From an uncultured Lachnospiraceae bacterium (GTDB taxonomy: Bacteria > Bacillota > Clostridia > Lachnospirales > Lachnospiraceae), in NCBI GenBank assembly GCA_902789735.1, contig CADAOZ010000004.1, positions 62,001-126,000 on the forward strand: 64,000 bases of DNA, written 5' to 3'. The notes under the pieces were generated by a model that saw only the letters and a program-made list of their open reading frames with translations, was not told the origin of the DNA and ran no database searches. Positions 18,096 to 26,498 of this stretch are shown here, piece after piece; within the stretch, counting starts at the first letter, position 1; each line of letters begins with the position of its first letter. The position numbers were made by a program, and so were the translations under genes.

Positions 18096-18530
18096 ATGCC
18101 CCATAAAACGACTGCGAATTTAATGAAAACATTAAAAGATGTCAACAGCCGGGAAAAGCTGAGCGGTTATATCAAACGGCTGGACAAGCAGGGAGCCGAT
18201 ATGGATTTCAAGGATTATTATAAATCCCTGCCGGAAGTAAAGGCCCTGAAAAGCGCCCGGATCATCGAAAGGAGCGGCATCAACCGGACTTATTATTATC
18301 AGCTGATGGACGGCACCCGCTCTCCCGGCCGGGACAAGATCCTGCTGCTGTGCCTGGCGGCGAGACTCCCTCTCAACAAGGTCCAGCGCTCTCTGGAAAT
18401 CTCAGGGCAGGCCATTCTCTATGCCCGCAATAAAAGAGATTCGGCTGTCATATTTGCCATAAACGAAAAACTGACCGTAACCGAAGTCAACGAGCTGCTC
18501 TTCCAGCTGGGAGAACCGCTTCTGAAGTAA
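18096..18530 (+). CDS. HTH (XRE-like) protein divergent from the kinase
   Basis: A 144-aa predicted DNA-binding protein. The centre shows a helix-turn-helix of the Cro/C1 type: ARIIERSGINRTYYYQLMDG, then SPGRDKILLLCLA. The C-terminal half (NKRDSAVIFAINEKLTVTEVNELLFQLGE) is helical, as in the XRE-like proteins that sit beside membrane kinases in Clostridia. The start has AGAGGT at good spacing. It shares a short divergent promoter region (18000-18095) with the kinase, so it may control both or be phosphorylated by the kinase (inference). Confidence 0.75.
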   Translation: MPHKTTANLMKTLKDVNSREKLSGYIKRLDKQGADMDFKDYYKSLPEVKALKSARIIERSGINRTYYYQLMDGTRSPGRDKILLLCLAARLPLNKVQRSLEISGQAILYARNKRDSAVIFAINEKLTVTEVNELLFQLGEPLLK

Positions 18531-18617
18531 GCCCGCCCTGCGGCCCGGGCCGTCCCCACAGGTCCCTGCCTGAAACAAACAGCGCACCTGCGGTCCCTCT
18601 GAAAAGGATCGTCCTGT

Positions 18618-18643
18618 AAATGCCCTGCGGACGCAGGGCATTT
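18618..18643 (+). terminator. Hairpin terminator after the HTH gene
   Basis: An 11-bp stem (18618-18628 with 18633-18643), 4-nt loop, ending in TTT, about 90 bp after the HTH stop. The T run is short. The rest of 18531-18828 holds no gene I can support. Confidence 0.55.
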
Positions 18644-18828
18644 CGTATGACGTCAGATTCCCTGCGGTACTGTCTCTATTTTATGGTAATCCGGCCCAAA
18701 GCACAACTTCCGACACGGGCGGTTTTACAGACGGCTCATGAAAGCGTATACTGTACAGGCTGGATTTTACAGAATGTATCATGTAAAATAAGCTGCAATT
18801 ATTCATCCCCGCTGTATAAGGAGCAATC

Positions 18829-19383
18829 ATGAAAGAATTACTGGAACTGTATCTGATCTTCGTGAAGATCGGATCCGTCAATTTCGGAGGGGGCTACGCC
18901 ATGCTGCCCCTGCTGGAAAGAGAACTGGTCACGGAACGGGGCTGGGTCACCACGGAAGAGCTGATGGATTATTTCGCCATTGGCCAGTGTACGCCCGGTA
19001 TTATTGCCCTCAATGTGTCCACTTTTATCGGCAACAAGCGCAAGGGAGTTGCCGGCGGCATTACGGCATCGATTGGCTTCCTGACAGTCCCCATCCTTAT
19101 TATCCTGCTGATCGCCGCCTTCCTGACCAATTTCGCAGAACTGCCGGTCGTCAAGAACGCATTCGCCGGAATCCGGGTCTGTGTCTGCGTCCTGATCCTG
19201 CAGGCTGTGGAGCGGCTCTGGAGTAAAGCTGTAGTCGACAAAAGGACCCTGGTCCTCTATCTGGTCATCTTCGCACTGGCCGCTTTTTCCGCATATCTGC
19301 CGGTCAGCCTGCCCGCCGCCGTCCTGGTCATCGGGGCCGGGGTTTTCGGTATTTTCTTCGGAAAGGCAGGTGATAAGAAATGA
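18829..19383 (+). CDS. Chromate transporter, N-terminal-type half (ChrA family)
   Basis: A 184-aa short-chain CHR protein. Family marks: KIGSVNFGGGYAMLPLLERE near the start, then GWVT...DYFAIGQCTPGIIALN, with several hydrophobic helices after. Short CHR proteins work as a pair of homologous halves, and the second half follows with a 4-nt ATGA overlap. Relatives export chromate, probably with proton or sulfate exchange, but many gut anaerobes keep the pair without chromate stress, so the true substrate may be another oxyanion. The ribosome site is AAGGAG. A tandem promoter may lie in the preceding 300 bp. Confidence 0.92.
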   Translation: MKELLELYLIFVKIGSVNFGGGYAMLPLLERELVTERGWVTTEELMDYFAIGQCTPGIIALNVSTFIGNKRKGVAGGITASIGFLTVPILIILLIAAFLTNFAELPVVKNAFAGIRVCVCVLILQAVERLWSKAVVDKRTLVLYLVIFALAAFSAYLPVSLPAAVLVIGAGVFGIFFGKAGDKK

Positions 19384-19952
19384 TTTATCTGCAGTTATTC
19401 CTGGCTTTTTTCAAAACCGGCCTGTTCGCTGTAGGCGGAGGCCTGGCTACCCTGCCTTTCCTGTATGAGATTTCCGATACATATCACTGGTTCAGCCACG
19501 GCGATATCGCCGATATGATCGCCATATCGGAATCCACGCCCGGCGCCATCGGCATCAACATGTCCACGTACGCGGGTTACATCACCGGCGGCGTCCCGGG
19601 CGGTATAATCGCTACCCTGGGCCTGGGCACTCCCTGCGTCATCATCATACTGGTCATTGCCAGGATCCTGAAGAAATTCAAGGACAACCCCTATGTGGAA
19701 AAAGCCTTCTACGGCCTCCGGGCGGCTTCCATCGCCATGATCTCGGCTGCCGGCATCAACGTTGCCAAAATCGCCCTTTTCAATCTGCCGGCTTTTCAGG
19801 AGACCGGCAGTCTCCTGCAGCTGTTCGCATGGAAAGCCATCCTTCTGGCCCTGATCCTGTATTTTGCCATGAAGAAGGTAAAGCTGCATCCCATCGCCTT
19901 TATCGGCATTTCCGCCCTGGTCGGAATCCTCTTCCATTTCGGCGGCGTCTGA
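19380..19952 (+). CDS. Chromate transporter, C-terminal-type half (ChrA family)
   Basis: A 190-aa partner of the preceding half. It repeats the family pattern: FKTGLFAVGGGLATLPFL, then DMIAISESTPGAIGINMSTY. About five hydrophobic segments follow. The start overlaps the upstream stop by ATGA, so the halves are translated together and likely form a heterodimer in opposed topology, as known for short CHR pairs. A DUF2232-like gene follows 93 bp later on the same strand. Confidence 0.92.
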   Translation: MIYLQLFLAFFKTGLFAVGGGLATLPFLYEISDTYHWFSHGDIADMIAISESTPGAIGINMSTYAGYITGGVPGGIIATLGLGTPCVIIILVIARILKKFKDNPYVEKAFYGLRAASIAMISAAGINVAKIALFNLPAFQETGSLLQLFAWKAILLALILYFAMKKVKLHPIAFIGISALVGILFHFGGV

Positions 19953-20045
19953 GAACAGTCCTGAAATGGCTGTATATTCCTGAAATGATAATGGAAAAGA
20001 TACATTTTTCCTGTATCTGCTGATTTGAACAGAAAGTGTCTGCAA

Positions 20046-21215
20046 ATGGATAATAAGAACAGTTACGCATTAAAAATCACCACCGGCGCCATGATCCTGG
20101 CGATCTTCGCGATCCTTCTGCTGATCAACCGGCAGACCGGCGCGTTTTTCGAGGAATTCTTTATCTACCTGCTGCCAATCCCCATGGTCGCCTACGCTTC
20201 CCGCTATGGACTCAAAAGCAGCCTGCCGGTGTTCGTCGGCATGCTGGCTTTCTCCTTCTTTTTCGGTACGCTCACGACCTTCTTCTACGCCGGAACGGCT
20301 GCACTGCTGGGAATGATCTTCGGAACCAGGATCTTTCACAAAAGAGACCTGACCCAGACCATGCTGATCGTCATGGTCCTGTCCACTGTTTTCAATGTGC
20401 TCAGTACCATTGCGCTGGCTTCCGTGTTCGGCTACGATCTGGTACGGGAAATCAACGAAATGCAGGATATGATGACCCAGGTCGTCTCACAGACCGGCGC
20501 GGATCCCCAGGCCTACGCGCCTATGCTGGAAGGCGGTTACATCAAACAGCTGATCGTCATCTCCGCCGTTATTTTCGGTATGATCCAGGGCTATATTATT
20601 TATGTACTGAGTCTCCTGATTCTCAAGCGCCTGCGCTTCCAGGTCCCCAAAGCAAGACCGATCACGCTCCTGTATCCGCCCAAATGGACGGGCCTTGCCG
20701 CTATTGCCCTGTTCCTGATCGGATTCCGGTCCTTTACAGGCACCGCCCAGAACGAAACGGTACAGCGTCTGCTCCAGTGCGGCTGGACCATCGGTTACCT
20801 TTATCTGATCGTATTCGGGGTGATCGCTCTCTATCTTGTCATCCGTAAGTATCTGTTCAAATATACCGCTCTGGCTGTGATTCTTGCTATTCTGGGAACC
20901 CTGATGTTCCCCCAGCTTATGATGATCCTGGGCTTCGTATATATCACCACGAGCATGCATGACCGTCTGCTGGAGCCCCGCCAGAGCAGGCAGAAGAAGC
21001 CATATGCCCCCAATCCGGCCCAGCCCGGCGGCTCCCACGCCATCTCGGACAAGCTGGACAAGGTCAATATGCGTCCCCAGAATATGGATATCGATGAACT
21101 GTTTTCAGAGCCGGAAAGCACCGGCACGTCCGGCAGCACGGAGACTCCAGCTCTTTCCGGCGGAACGGAAACACGGAACCCGTCCGACAATTCGGAAACA
21201 GGAAATCCCATGTAA
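20046..21215 (+). CDS. Multi-pass membrane protein, DUF2232-like
   Basis: A 389-aa membrane protein with about eight hydrophobic helices from residue 10 to 300, in the style of the DUF2232 (YybS-like) family of Firmicutes. Seen motifs: IPMVAYASRYGLKSSLPVF and LRFQVPKARPITLLYPPKW. The C-terminal 70 residues are soluble and low in complexity (Ser/Thr/Glu repeats such as TGTSGSTETP). I use the ATG at 20046; a TTG frame start at 20025 is possible. Function of the family is not established; energising-module S-component-like roles have been suggested for relatives. Confidence 0.75.
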   Translation: MDNKNSYALKITTGAMILAIFAILLLINRQTGAFFEEFFIYLLPIPMVAYASRYGLKSSLPVFVGMLAFSFFFGTLTTFFYAGTAALLGMIFGTRIFHKRDLTQTMLIVMVLSTVFNVLSTIALASVFGYDLVREINEMQDMMTQVVSQTGADPQAYAPMLEGGYIKQLIVISAVIFGMIQGYIIYVLSLLILKRLRFQVPKARPITLLYPPKWTGLAAIALFLIGFRSFTGTAQNETVQRLLQCGWTIGYLYLIVFGVIALYLVIRKYLFKYTALAVILAILGTLMFPQLMMILGFVYITTSMHDRLLEPRQSRQKKPYAPNPAQPGGSHAISDKLDKVNMRPQNMDIDELFSEPESTGTSGSTETPALSGGTETRNPSDNSETGNPM

Positions 21216-21291
21216 ATCCACAGACCCTGATTCCCCGGTCCGTTTTATTCCCGGTCCAGGGAATCATACCGGGGTCTGAAACAGGTCTGAA

Positions 21292-21336
21292 AAAGACCGC
21301 GCGGCAAAGGAGTTTACTCCTTCGTCACGCGGTCTT
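21292..21336. terminator. Bidirectional terminator between convergent genes
   Basis: A long stem AAGACCGCG...CGCGGTCTT with an inner AAGGAG/CTCCTT helix, flanked by A and T tracts. It serves the DUF2232-like gene (+) and the 619-aa protein gene (-). Confidence 0.75.
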
Positions 21337-21391
21337 CTCCTGTCATGTATGATTATTCCGGCTTTCCCATGCGTCCGGTCCCATACCTGTA

Positions 21392-23251
21392 TCAATTCAT
21401 CTTCAAATGTTTTTCCAGAAATGCTTCCGGATCAAAGGCTCCTTCTGTGGTAAGGTTTTCTTCCCTGATCTCCAGCTCGAATGTTTCATCCCTGCCGTTC
21501 TCTATGAGAAAGCAGTACAGAGTGACATCTGTCGGACTGCTGCCATAGTTTTCCACCTCTTTATAGGAGTAATAATAGACATTCCGGCCGTAGAAGAAAA
21601 ACTCTCTTTGATCAGTCTCTTCAACATCAGTTTTATAATCGCTGTCCTTCTCCCATTTCAGCCTTTCGTCCACGTACTGATCAAAGCTGTCATAGCCGTC
21701 CAAAATACTATAAGGATTGAATTCCATCCAGTAGATTCTGTCCATTCTTGAATAATTATCATCTCCCGAAAAATAGAAGTACATTTCACGAGGCGAGCCT
21801 ATACTGCTGCCGTACTGATTCATGTTCTCTTCATCTGACAGATCAATCTCTGCCCAGTCCGTACAGCTTTGATTATACACCCGGCCCACAGTAAACATAT
21901 GCCTGCCCGCATCAATCGATTCAAAGTCCTCCGTATAGAAGGTCAGCCTGCTGTACAGATATTCCAGGGCTGCCCCTCCATCGGAGAATTCAGCCTGCCT
22001 GCATCTGTACTCAGTCAGGAAATTATTCCCGTCCGGTGTTTCTTCAAACGAAAATGTATCCAGGATTTCATTGTTTTCATCGTCATGATAGGTGGCTTCC
22101 ATATAGGCGACGGTATGCCCGTTGATGTTCGCTGTTCTGACTTCTCCGTACTGAACATTTTGATAATTCTCTTTTTCATAGTCGGCAATATCCGAGAACC
22201 CCGTCTTGACCATTTGAAAATATCTGTCCTGATCAGCGGCTACAGGCGGACGAACAAGACCGGGTGACATATCACTTTCAAACTCCCTGTCTCCATAAAC
22301 AATGGTAAAGCCACAGTCCAGATAAGATCCGGAAAGCGGCGCCATCATCGTGAGTCTGTCATCATCCAGATACATACTGAAATAGGTCTCCGGCGTCCTG
22401 GGAGACTCCGGGCTGCCCGCAAAATCATTTTCGTACACACATATTTCACTAACTTCATTACTGCCTCCTGGCTTGGCCATTATATACTGGTTCGTATAAT
22501 AATCATTATAGTTTTTTCCGTAATCAGGCTCTTCCTCCTGATAACTGACATATGTATCATCATCTCCATCGTCTGGTTCATCAATCACAGTGACTGGCTG
22601 GGGGTCTGTTTTTTTATGCAGGAATGCAGGAACTATCGCAATAATCAGGATGATGCCGATGCCTGCAGCAAGCAGGAGGGGAAGCATGCTTTTTTTGCGT
22701 TTTACTTTCCCGCCGTCAATGCCGCCCAGGATGACGGGCCCGTCATTCGTACCGGCCGGCTGCTGTCCGGCAAACTGGCTTCCGCCCGTTCCGGGCTGCT
22801 GCGTTCCATACTGGCCGGTGCCCGCGCCGGGCTGCTGTTGATTCCCATACTGGCTGCCGCCCGTTCCGGACTGCTGCGTTCCATACCGGCCGGTGCCCGC
22901 GCCGGGCTGCTGCTGATCTCCATACTGGCTGACACTTCCTGTATCTTTCCGAGGGCCATGGCCTTGACTGTTCTGTCCGGCAGAATTATCAATCGACCAG
23001 AAATCGGAAGACGGTCCGGCTGTCCCGGCTTCAAACATCTGTTTCTGCTCTTTTTCGGTTTCCGCCAGCCAGGAAGACAGATCCTGCTCTCCTGTGTCCG
23101 CCAGCGCCGGCTGGTCCCCGCCGGCGTTCGGCTCATCATCACTAAAGAAAGAAGAATAGTCGTCTCCCAGACTGGTGCCAAATGATTCATCCGCAAAAAA
23201 ATTATCCGGATTATAATAATCGGGCTGTTTCTGGTTTCGGTCGTCTGCCAT
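21392..23251 (-). CDS. 619-aa single-pass membrane protein with Gln/Gly repeats
   Basis: I do not recognise the family. The N-terminal about 190 residues are disordered and acidic, then Gln/Gly/Pro-rich, with 25-residue repeats (pattern SQYG.QQQPGAGTG.YGTQQ.GTGG, two full copies and a partial third). One membrane helix follows a KRKKS stop signal (about 195-215, LLLAAGIGIILIIAIVPAF). The outer domain of about 390 residues is beta-rich and acidic, with many Tyr and Asp. Start: AGGAGGT at good spacing. The zinc-ribbon YARHG gene lies upstream in the same direction with a 50-bp gap, so the two are probably co-expressed surface sensors. The repeats may differ between strains. Confidence 0.7.
   Translation of the reverse strand: MADDRNQKQPDYYNPDNFFADESFGTSLGDDYSSFFSDDEPNAGGDQPALADTGEQDLSSWLAETEKEQKQMFEAGTAGPSSDFWSIDNSAGQNSQGHGPRKDTGSVSQYGDQQQPGAGTGRYGTQQSGTGGSQYGNQQQPGAGTGQYGTQQPGTGGSQFAGQQPAGTNDGPVILGGIDGGKVKRKKSMLPLLLAAGIGIILIIAIVPAFLHKKTDPQPVTVIDEPDDGDDDTYVSYQEEEPDYGKNYNDYYTNQYIMAKPGGSNEVSEICVYENDFAGSPESPRTPETYFSMYLDDDRLTMMAPLSGSYLDCGFTIVYGDREFESDMSPGLVRPPVAADQDRYFQMVKTGFSDIADYEKENYQNVQYGEVRTANINGHTVAYMEATYHDDENNEILDTFSFEETPDGNNFLTEYRCRQAEFSDGGAALEYLYSRLTFYTEDFESIDAGRHMFTVGRVYNQSCTDWAEIDLSDEENMNQYGSSIGSPREMYFYFSGDDNYSRMDRIYWMEFNPYSILDGYDSFDQYVDERLKWEKDSDYKTDVEETDQREFFFYGRNVYYYSYKEVENYGSSPTDVTLYCFLIENGRDETFELEIREENLTTEGAFDPEAFLEKHLKMN
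22760..22935 (-). repeat. 75-bp coding repeats in the 619-aa protein gene
   Basis: Two full copies and a partial third of a 75-bp unit, each encoding 25 residues of Gln/Gly/Pro/Thr. In frame, so copy-number change would not break the gene. Confidence 0.75.
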
Positions 23252-23301
23252 CTCCGTTTACCTCCTGTGGTTTATCTGAAATTGCCTTCCTGTCTGGCAT
23301 T

Positions 23302-24657
23302 TCAGCCGCCCCTGGCCTTCAGGGCGTCTCTGCGAATTCTGAGTTTTTCTACATTGGCAAATTCAATCTGGTTAAATTCTTTGGCTGCATCGAACTGGTC
23401 AGACGGGATCGTCCCATTATACCAGTCATACTGTTCATAATAGGCCAGCCAGGCGGGATCTTTGAAACGATAGCCGTTTCTCGCATAGATCTCGTTGATC
23501 GCTTTCTGAACGTCCTCCGCTGAAAGCGCGTTGACCTGCGCATCCGTCAGGTAGGTATTGCTGCTGTCCGGGAAGATCTGCGGCGGTACATTCTCCTGAG
23601 GACCAGGTTCCGGACCGGGATTCTTGCCTGTTCCACTTCCTCCCGATGAATCTGTTTTATTCGCTTCCGGCGGATCTACGCGATCCGGTATGGCAGCATT
23701 CTCTTCCCATTCACATATATAACAGGTCGTATTTGCATCCAGTCTGGCATCATCCCAGGTACCATCGCCCGCCCCTGCCATGAACTGGGCGTAGTTTTCG
23801 TTTCCGGCGTCCGAAACGCCTCCGTTATCAGGCTGATTGCTTTTCTGATTCCATCGCTCATAATCACTGTCGCCGTAGACCCATTCCCATCTGTATTCGA
23901 CCGCTTCATCAGAGTAACCAAAGAAAGCCGTCTGCTGTCCGTTCCTGACTGCCAGCATATACAGCATGAAGTTTTCCTCTGCATTATTAATGACTGCCAG
24001 ATGGCCACCCATTTTTACACAATAGGCTTCAATTTCCTGATAGGTAAGACCATATTCTTTATTATCAAACAGAGCGTATGCATGACCCTTGTAACCAATG
24101 GCCGTGGGGAGCAGCCTTCCTGCCTGTTCCGAAACCTGATTTGTTTCAAGCAGGTCTTCATAGTGAATTTTTTTTGTGCTTCCTGTGCCGACTGATTCTA
24201 TCTCACCGGGCTCATCCGGATTTTCAGGCTCATCCGGATCTTCGGGCTCATCCGGATCTTCGGGTTCATCCGGATCTTCGGGCTCTACTGTTGTTTTGCC
24301 TGTATCCGGCTCTTCGGGCCCTGATGTCTTTTTATGCAGAATTGAATAGATCAGAAAACCAGCCATGCCTATTATCATGATCAGAAGCAGGACAATAATG
24401 ATCACCAGAATTTTGGAACCCCTTCCTGATCCCCCGTCATGATTGCTGCCTTTCCCTGTACCCGGGTTCACCGGACCGGGCCTCACCGGATCGGCCGGCT
24501 CCCGTCCATCCGCATGATCCATTGATACGGTAGGGGGATCAGGCCTGTTGCCGCTGCTCCCCGGCTGTGCACCGCTCTTTATCAAATCATAACCACATTT
24601 ACTGCAAAAACGCGCATCCGGTTTACTGATGATTCTGCCGCATCCGGGACATCTCAT
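23302..24657 (-). CDS. Zinc ribbon-TM-C-type lectin-YARHG membrane protein
   Basis: A 451-aa protein with four parts in order. The N-terminus is a cytosolic zinc ribbon (CPGC and CSKC, residues about 3-22). One membrane helix lies at about 85-107 (ILVIIIVLLLIMIIGMAGFL). An outer linker of repeated EDPDEP units follows. A C-type lectin-like domain covers residues about 185-310 (TYQEIEAYCVKMGGHLAVI, DGTWDDA, YICEWE). The last about 65 residues are a YARHG domain with the core EIYARNGYRF and the following DPAWLAYYEQYDWYNG. YARHG is widespread at the surface of Clostridia, role unknown; a cell-wall sensing role is inferred. Ribosome site AAAGGAGG. Co-directional with the 619-aa gene. Confidence 0.85.
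   Translation of the reverse strand: MRCPGCGRIISKPDARFCSKCGYDLIKSGAQPGSSGNRPDPPTVSMDHADGREPADPVRPGPVNPGTGKGSNHDGGSGRGSKILVIIIVLLLIMIIGMAGFLIYSILHKKTSGPEEPDTGKTTVEPEDPDEPEDPDEPEDPDEPENPDEPGEIESVGTGSTKKIHYEDLLETNQVSEQAGRLLPTAIGYKGHAYALFDNKEYGLTYQEIEAYCVKMGGHLAVINNAEENFMLYMLAVRNGQQTAFFGYSDEAVEYRWEWVYGDSDYERWNQKSNQPDNGGVSDAGNENYAQFMAGAGDGTWDDARLDANTTCYICEWEENAAIPDRVDPPEANKTDSSGGSGTGKNPGPEPGPQENVPPQIFPDSSNTYLTDAQVNALSAEDVQKAINEIYARNGYRFKDPAWLAYYEQYDWYNGTIPSDQFDAAKEFNQIEFANVEKLRIRRDALKARGG
24207..24290 (-). repeat. 18-bp coding repeats (EDPDEP linker)
   Basis: Tandem 18-bp units in the zinc-ribbon gene encode a Pro/Glu/Asp linker between membrane helix and lectin domain. Such tracts act as spacers and often vary in length. 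Confidence 0.75.
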
Positions 24658-24763
24658 GACTAAATCCTCCTTTTATCGGAACCGGTAAATATGACAATCC
24701 AGCTGATCTGTTTGTATAAAAAAGTGCCTGAAATTATAGAAAACCCTACTGCGAACGCATGAT

Positions 24764-25489
24764 TCAGCCGTCTTCCGGGAACATGTCCGCTGTTCTCTGG
24801 GCTGTGATCTCCTGCTGCTCTTCTCCGCTGATTCCAGCCGGGCCGTCCCCCTTCTGGGGACCGTAACTGCCAAAACCAGCGTGATTGCCGCCCGGAATTT
24901 CTTCCCGGACCGTATGCACCGGCAGAAAGTCATTCCCTTTAAGCAGTCTCTCCCGGTTCAGGACCCGGTCCTCGGATCCATACAGTTCCAGTACATGCAG
25001 GTCAGGTCCCAGCTGTTTTGTGGGATATGCCCCCAGAAGCAATAGTCCCTGTACCTGCTCTTTATGATCTGCCGCGTATATGGCAGCGGCAGCGCCGCCC
25101 AGGGAGTGTCCTCCAATGATCCATTCCGGGTATGTATAGTTCTCAAATATGCTGTCTGCCTTATTGATATCCAGGACTGCCAGATTACAGGGCATTTCCA
25201 GCAGAAAACAGTCAATCCCTCCGGCGGCAATTTTATGACACAGGGGCAGGTAGGCCCTGTATTCCACTTTTCCGCCGGGATAAAAGATCAGCGCCCGTTC
25301 CCGGCCCGGCCCATCCAGAAAAAGCCCTTCCGTGATTTCCCTGGTATTCACTTCGTCCCGGTATTCCATATACTGTTCTACCGATGGGTCCGCATGATAA
25401 TAATCATGTACATAGAAAGCGAAACCGGCCAGCAGGAAAAGAAGCAGTATGCCGGCAATTCCTGAAAAAAGATGTAATTTCTTTCTCAT
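24764..25489 (-). CDS. Alpha/beta hydrolase, membrane-anchored or secreted
   Basis: A 241-aa alpha/beta hydrolase. An N-terminal hydrophobic helix (about 8-27) acts as signal or anchor. The nucleophile elbow is GGHSLGG, the acid is probably in YGSEDRVL and the catalytic His is in GGNHAGFGSYG, which is typical of this YqiA-like/DUF3887-neighbour family of Clostridia. A GxKVEYRAY segment forms the oxyanion side. Its ATG overlaps the idi stop (ATGA), so it is translationally coupled to idi. A linked role in isoprenoid metabolism is not shown. Confidence 0.82.
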   Translation of the reverse strand: MRKKLHLFSGIAGILLLFLLAGFAFYVHDYYHADPSVEQYMEYRDEVNTREITEGLFLDGPGRERALIFYPGGKVEYRAYLPLCHKIAAGGIDCFLLEMPCNLAVLDINKADSIFENYTYPEWIIGGHSLGGAAAAIYAADHKEQVQGLLLLGAYPTKQLGPDLHVLELYGSEDRVLNRERLLKGNDFLPVHTVREEIPGGNHAGFGSYGPQKGDGPAGISGEEQQEITAQRTADMFPEDG

Positions 25490-26097
25490 ATTTGCAGCTG
25501 TTCCATCAGCAGTTTTTCAGCCAGTGCGTATGCAGGCCTGAACCAGGCTGTAAAATCATCCGGCGATTCTGCCATCCAATCCGTCAGGTCTCCGATACGG
25601 ATCCATACTGTCTCCGCGACCTCCTCCGGATTCAGGGAAAAAGCACTACTGTCAAATCCTTCCGGGCCGCTGAAATAAACAAATACATGGTCGATCTCAT
25701 GCTCACTGAGGCCGTCAAAAGGCGCAAAGTACCGGAAGGACCCGGTCTCGTAAATCACATTTTCTCCGCCGCTTTTCCGGAATCCCGCGGCATCATCCGC
25801 CTGCAGGATCCGGAGATCCTCCGGGACTTCCAGCCCCAGCTCAACTTTCAGACGGTTTACCAGGGCGTCCCGCATCGTCTCGCCCATTCTGGGATGGGAA
25901 CAGCAGGCGTTGGTCCAGAGACCTCCGGAGTGATATTTATCCAGAGCCCGCTTCTGCAGCAGCAGCTTTTTCTCTTTACTGTCTGCAATAAAGATCGAAA
26001 AAGCCCTGTGCAGCCGGTTCTCCCTGTGGACCTGCAGCTTTTCTCCGTACCCGATCTCCTGATCATTTTCATCTACAAGAATTATCATTTCACTCAT
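25486..26097 (-). CDS. idi: Isopentenyl-diphosphate delta-isomerase, type I-like NUDIX
   Basis: A 203-aa NUDIX enzyme that interconverts isopentenyl and dimethylallyl diphosphate. Family marks: NRLHRAFSIFI, the metal and thiol motif LWTNACCSHPR with the catalytic Cys, and the NUDIX-like helix ALVNRLKVELGL. Length matches bacterial type I enzymes. A broader NUDIX hydrolase role is less likely given LWTN-CCSHP. The ribosome site is modest (AAAGGG). Followed by the coupled alpha/beta hydrolase. The upstream 26098-26200 region carries an A/T-rich leader. Confidence 0.85.
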   Translation of the reverse strand: MSEMIILVDENDQEIGYGEKLQVHRENRLHRAFSIFIADSKEKKLLLQKRALDKYHSGGLWTNACCSHPRMGETMRDALVNRLKVELGLEVPEDLRILQADDAAGFRKSGGENVIYETGSFRYFAPFDGLSEHEIDHVFVYFSGPEGFDSSAFSLNPEEVAETVWIRIGDLTDWMAESPDDFTAWFRPAYALAEKLLMEQLQI

Positions 26098-26344
26098 ACT
26101 CTGTGCCCTTTACCTGCCCGGGACCGGTAAAAACCGAAAAAATCCCTACTATTAACTATAGCATAGGCAGCAGGATTTTTTTTGGGGGATTCTCAAAATA
26201 TCTTTTGATTTTGCAGCTGAATGCGCGTATTTTTACAAACCCTGTTTCTCTCTCCTGATCCGGGCAATTAAAAAAGCCGCCACAAAGAATAAATCAATGC
26301 AGCAGCTTTTTGCCTTCAAATCACAAAAATATGAATCGAATCCT

Positions 26345-26464
26345 GATATTGCATGAGAGCCGGACAAGACCGGACTTCACGTGGAAGAGCTTTTTATTTT
26401 CTGCTCTAACTATATTAAACATACTACTAAATATCCTGTCTTGTCCAGCTAAAAATGCAATATC
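26345..26464. repeat. 120-bp interrupted inverted repeat
   Basis: Outer arms GATATTGCAT (26345-26354) and ATGCAATATC (26455-26464), middle arms GGACAAGAC (26362-26370) and GTCTTGTCC (26438-26446), inner arms AGAGC (26386-26390) and GCTCT (26403-26407). The structure lies just after the flavocytochrome stop on the minus strand. It may be a 3' UTR structure, a terminator or a small MITE-like element; no transposase is seen. The rest of 26098-26498 is A/T-rich with no gene. Confidence 0.6.
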
Positions 26465-26498
26465 TTGTAAAAAAATTAATTTTTTCTAAATTTTCTTA

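Noticed and set aside
22590-23185. CRISPR-like repeats
   Set aside because: The repeats are contiguous 75-bp coding units in frame within one protein, with no unique spacers and no cas genes.
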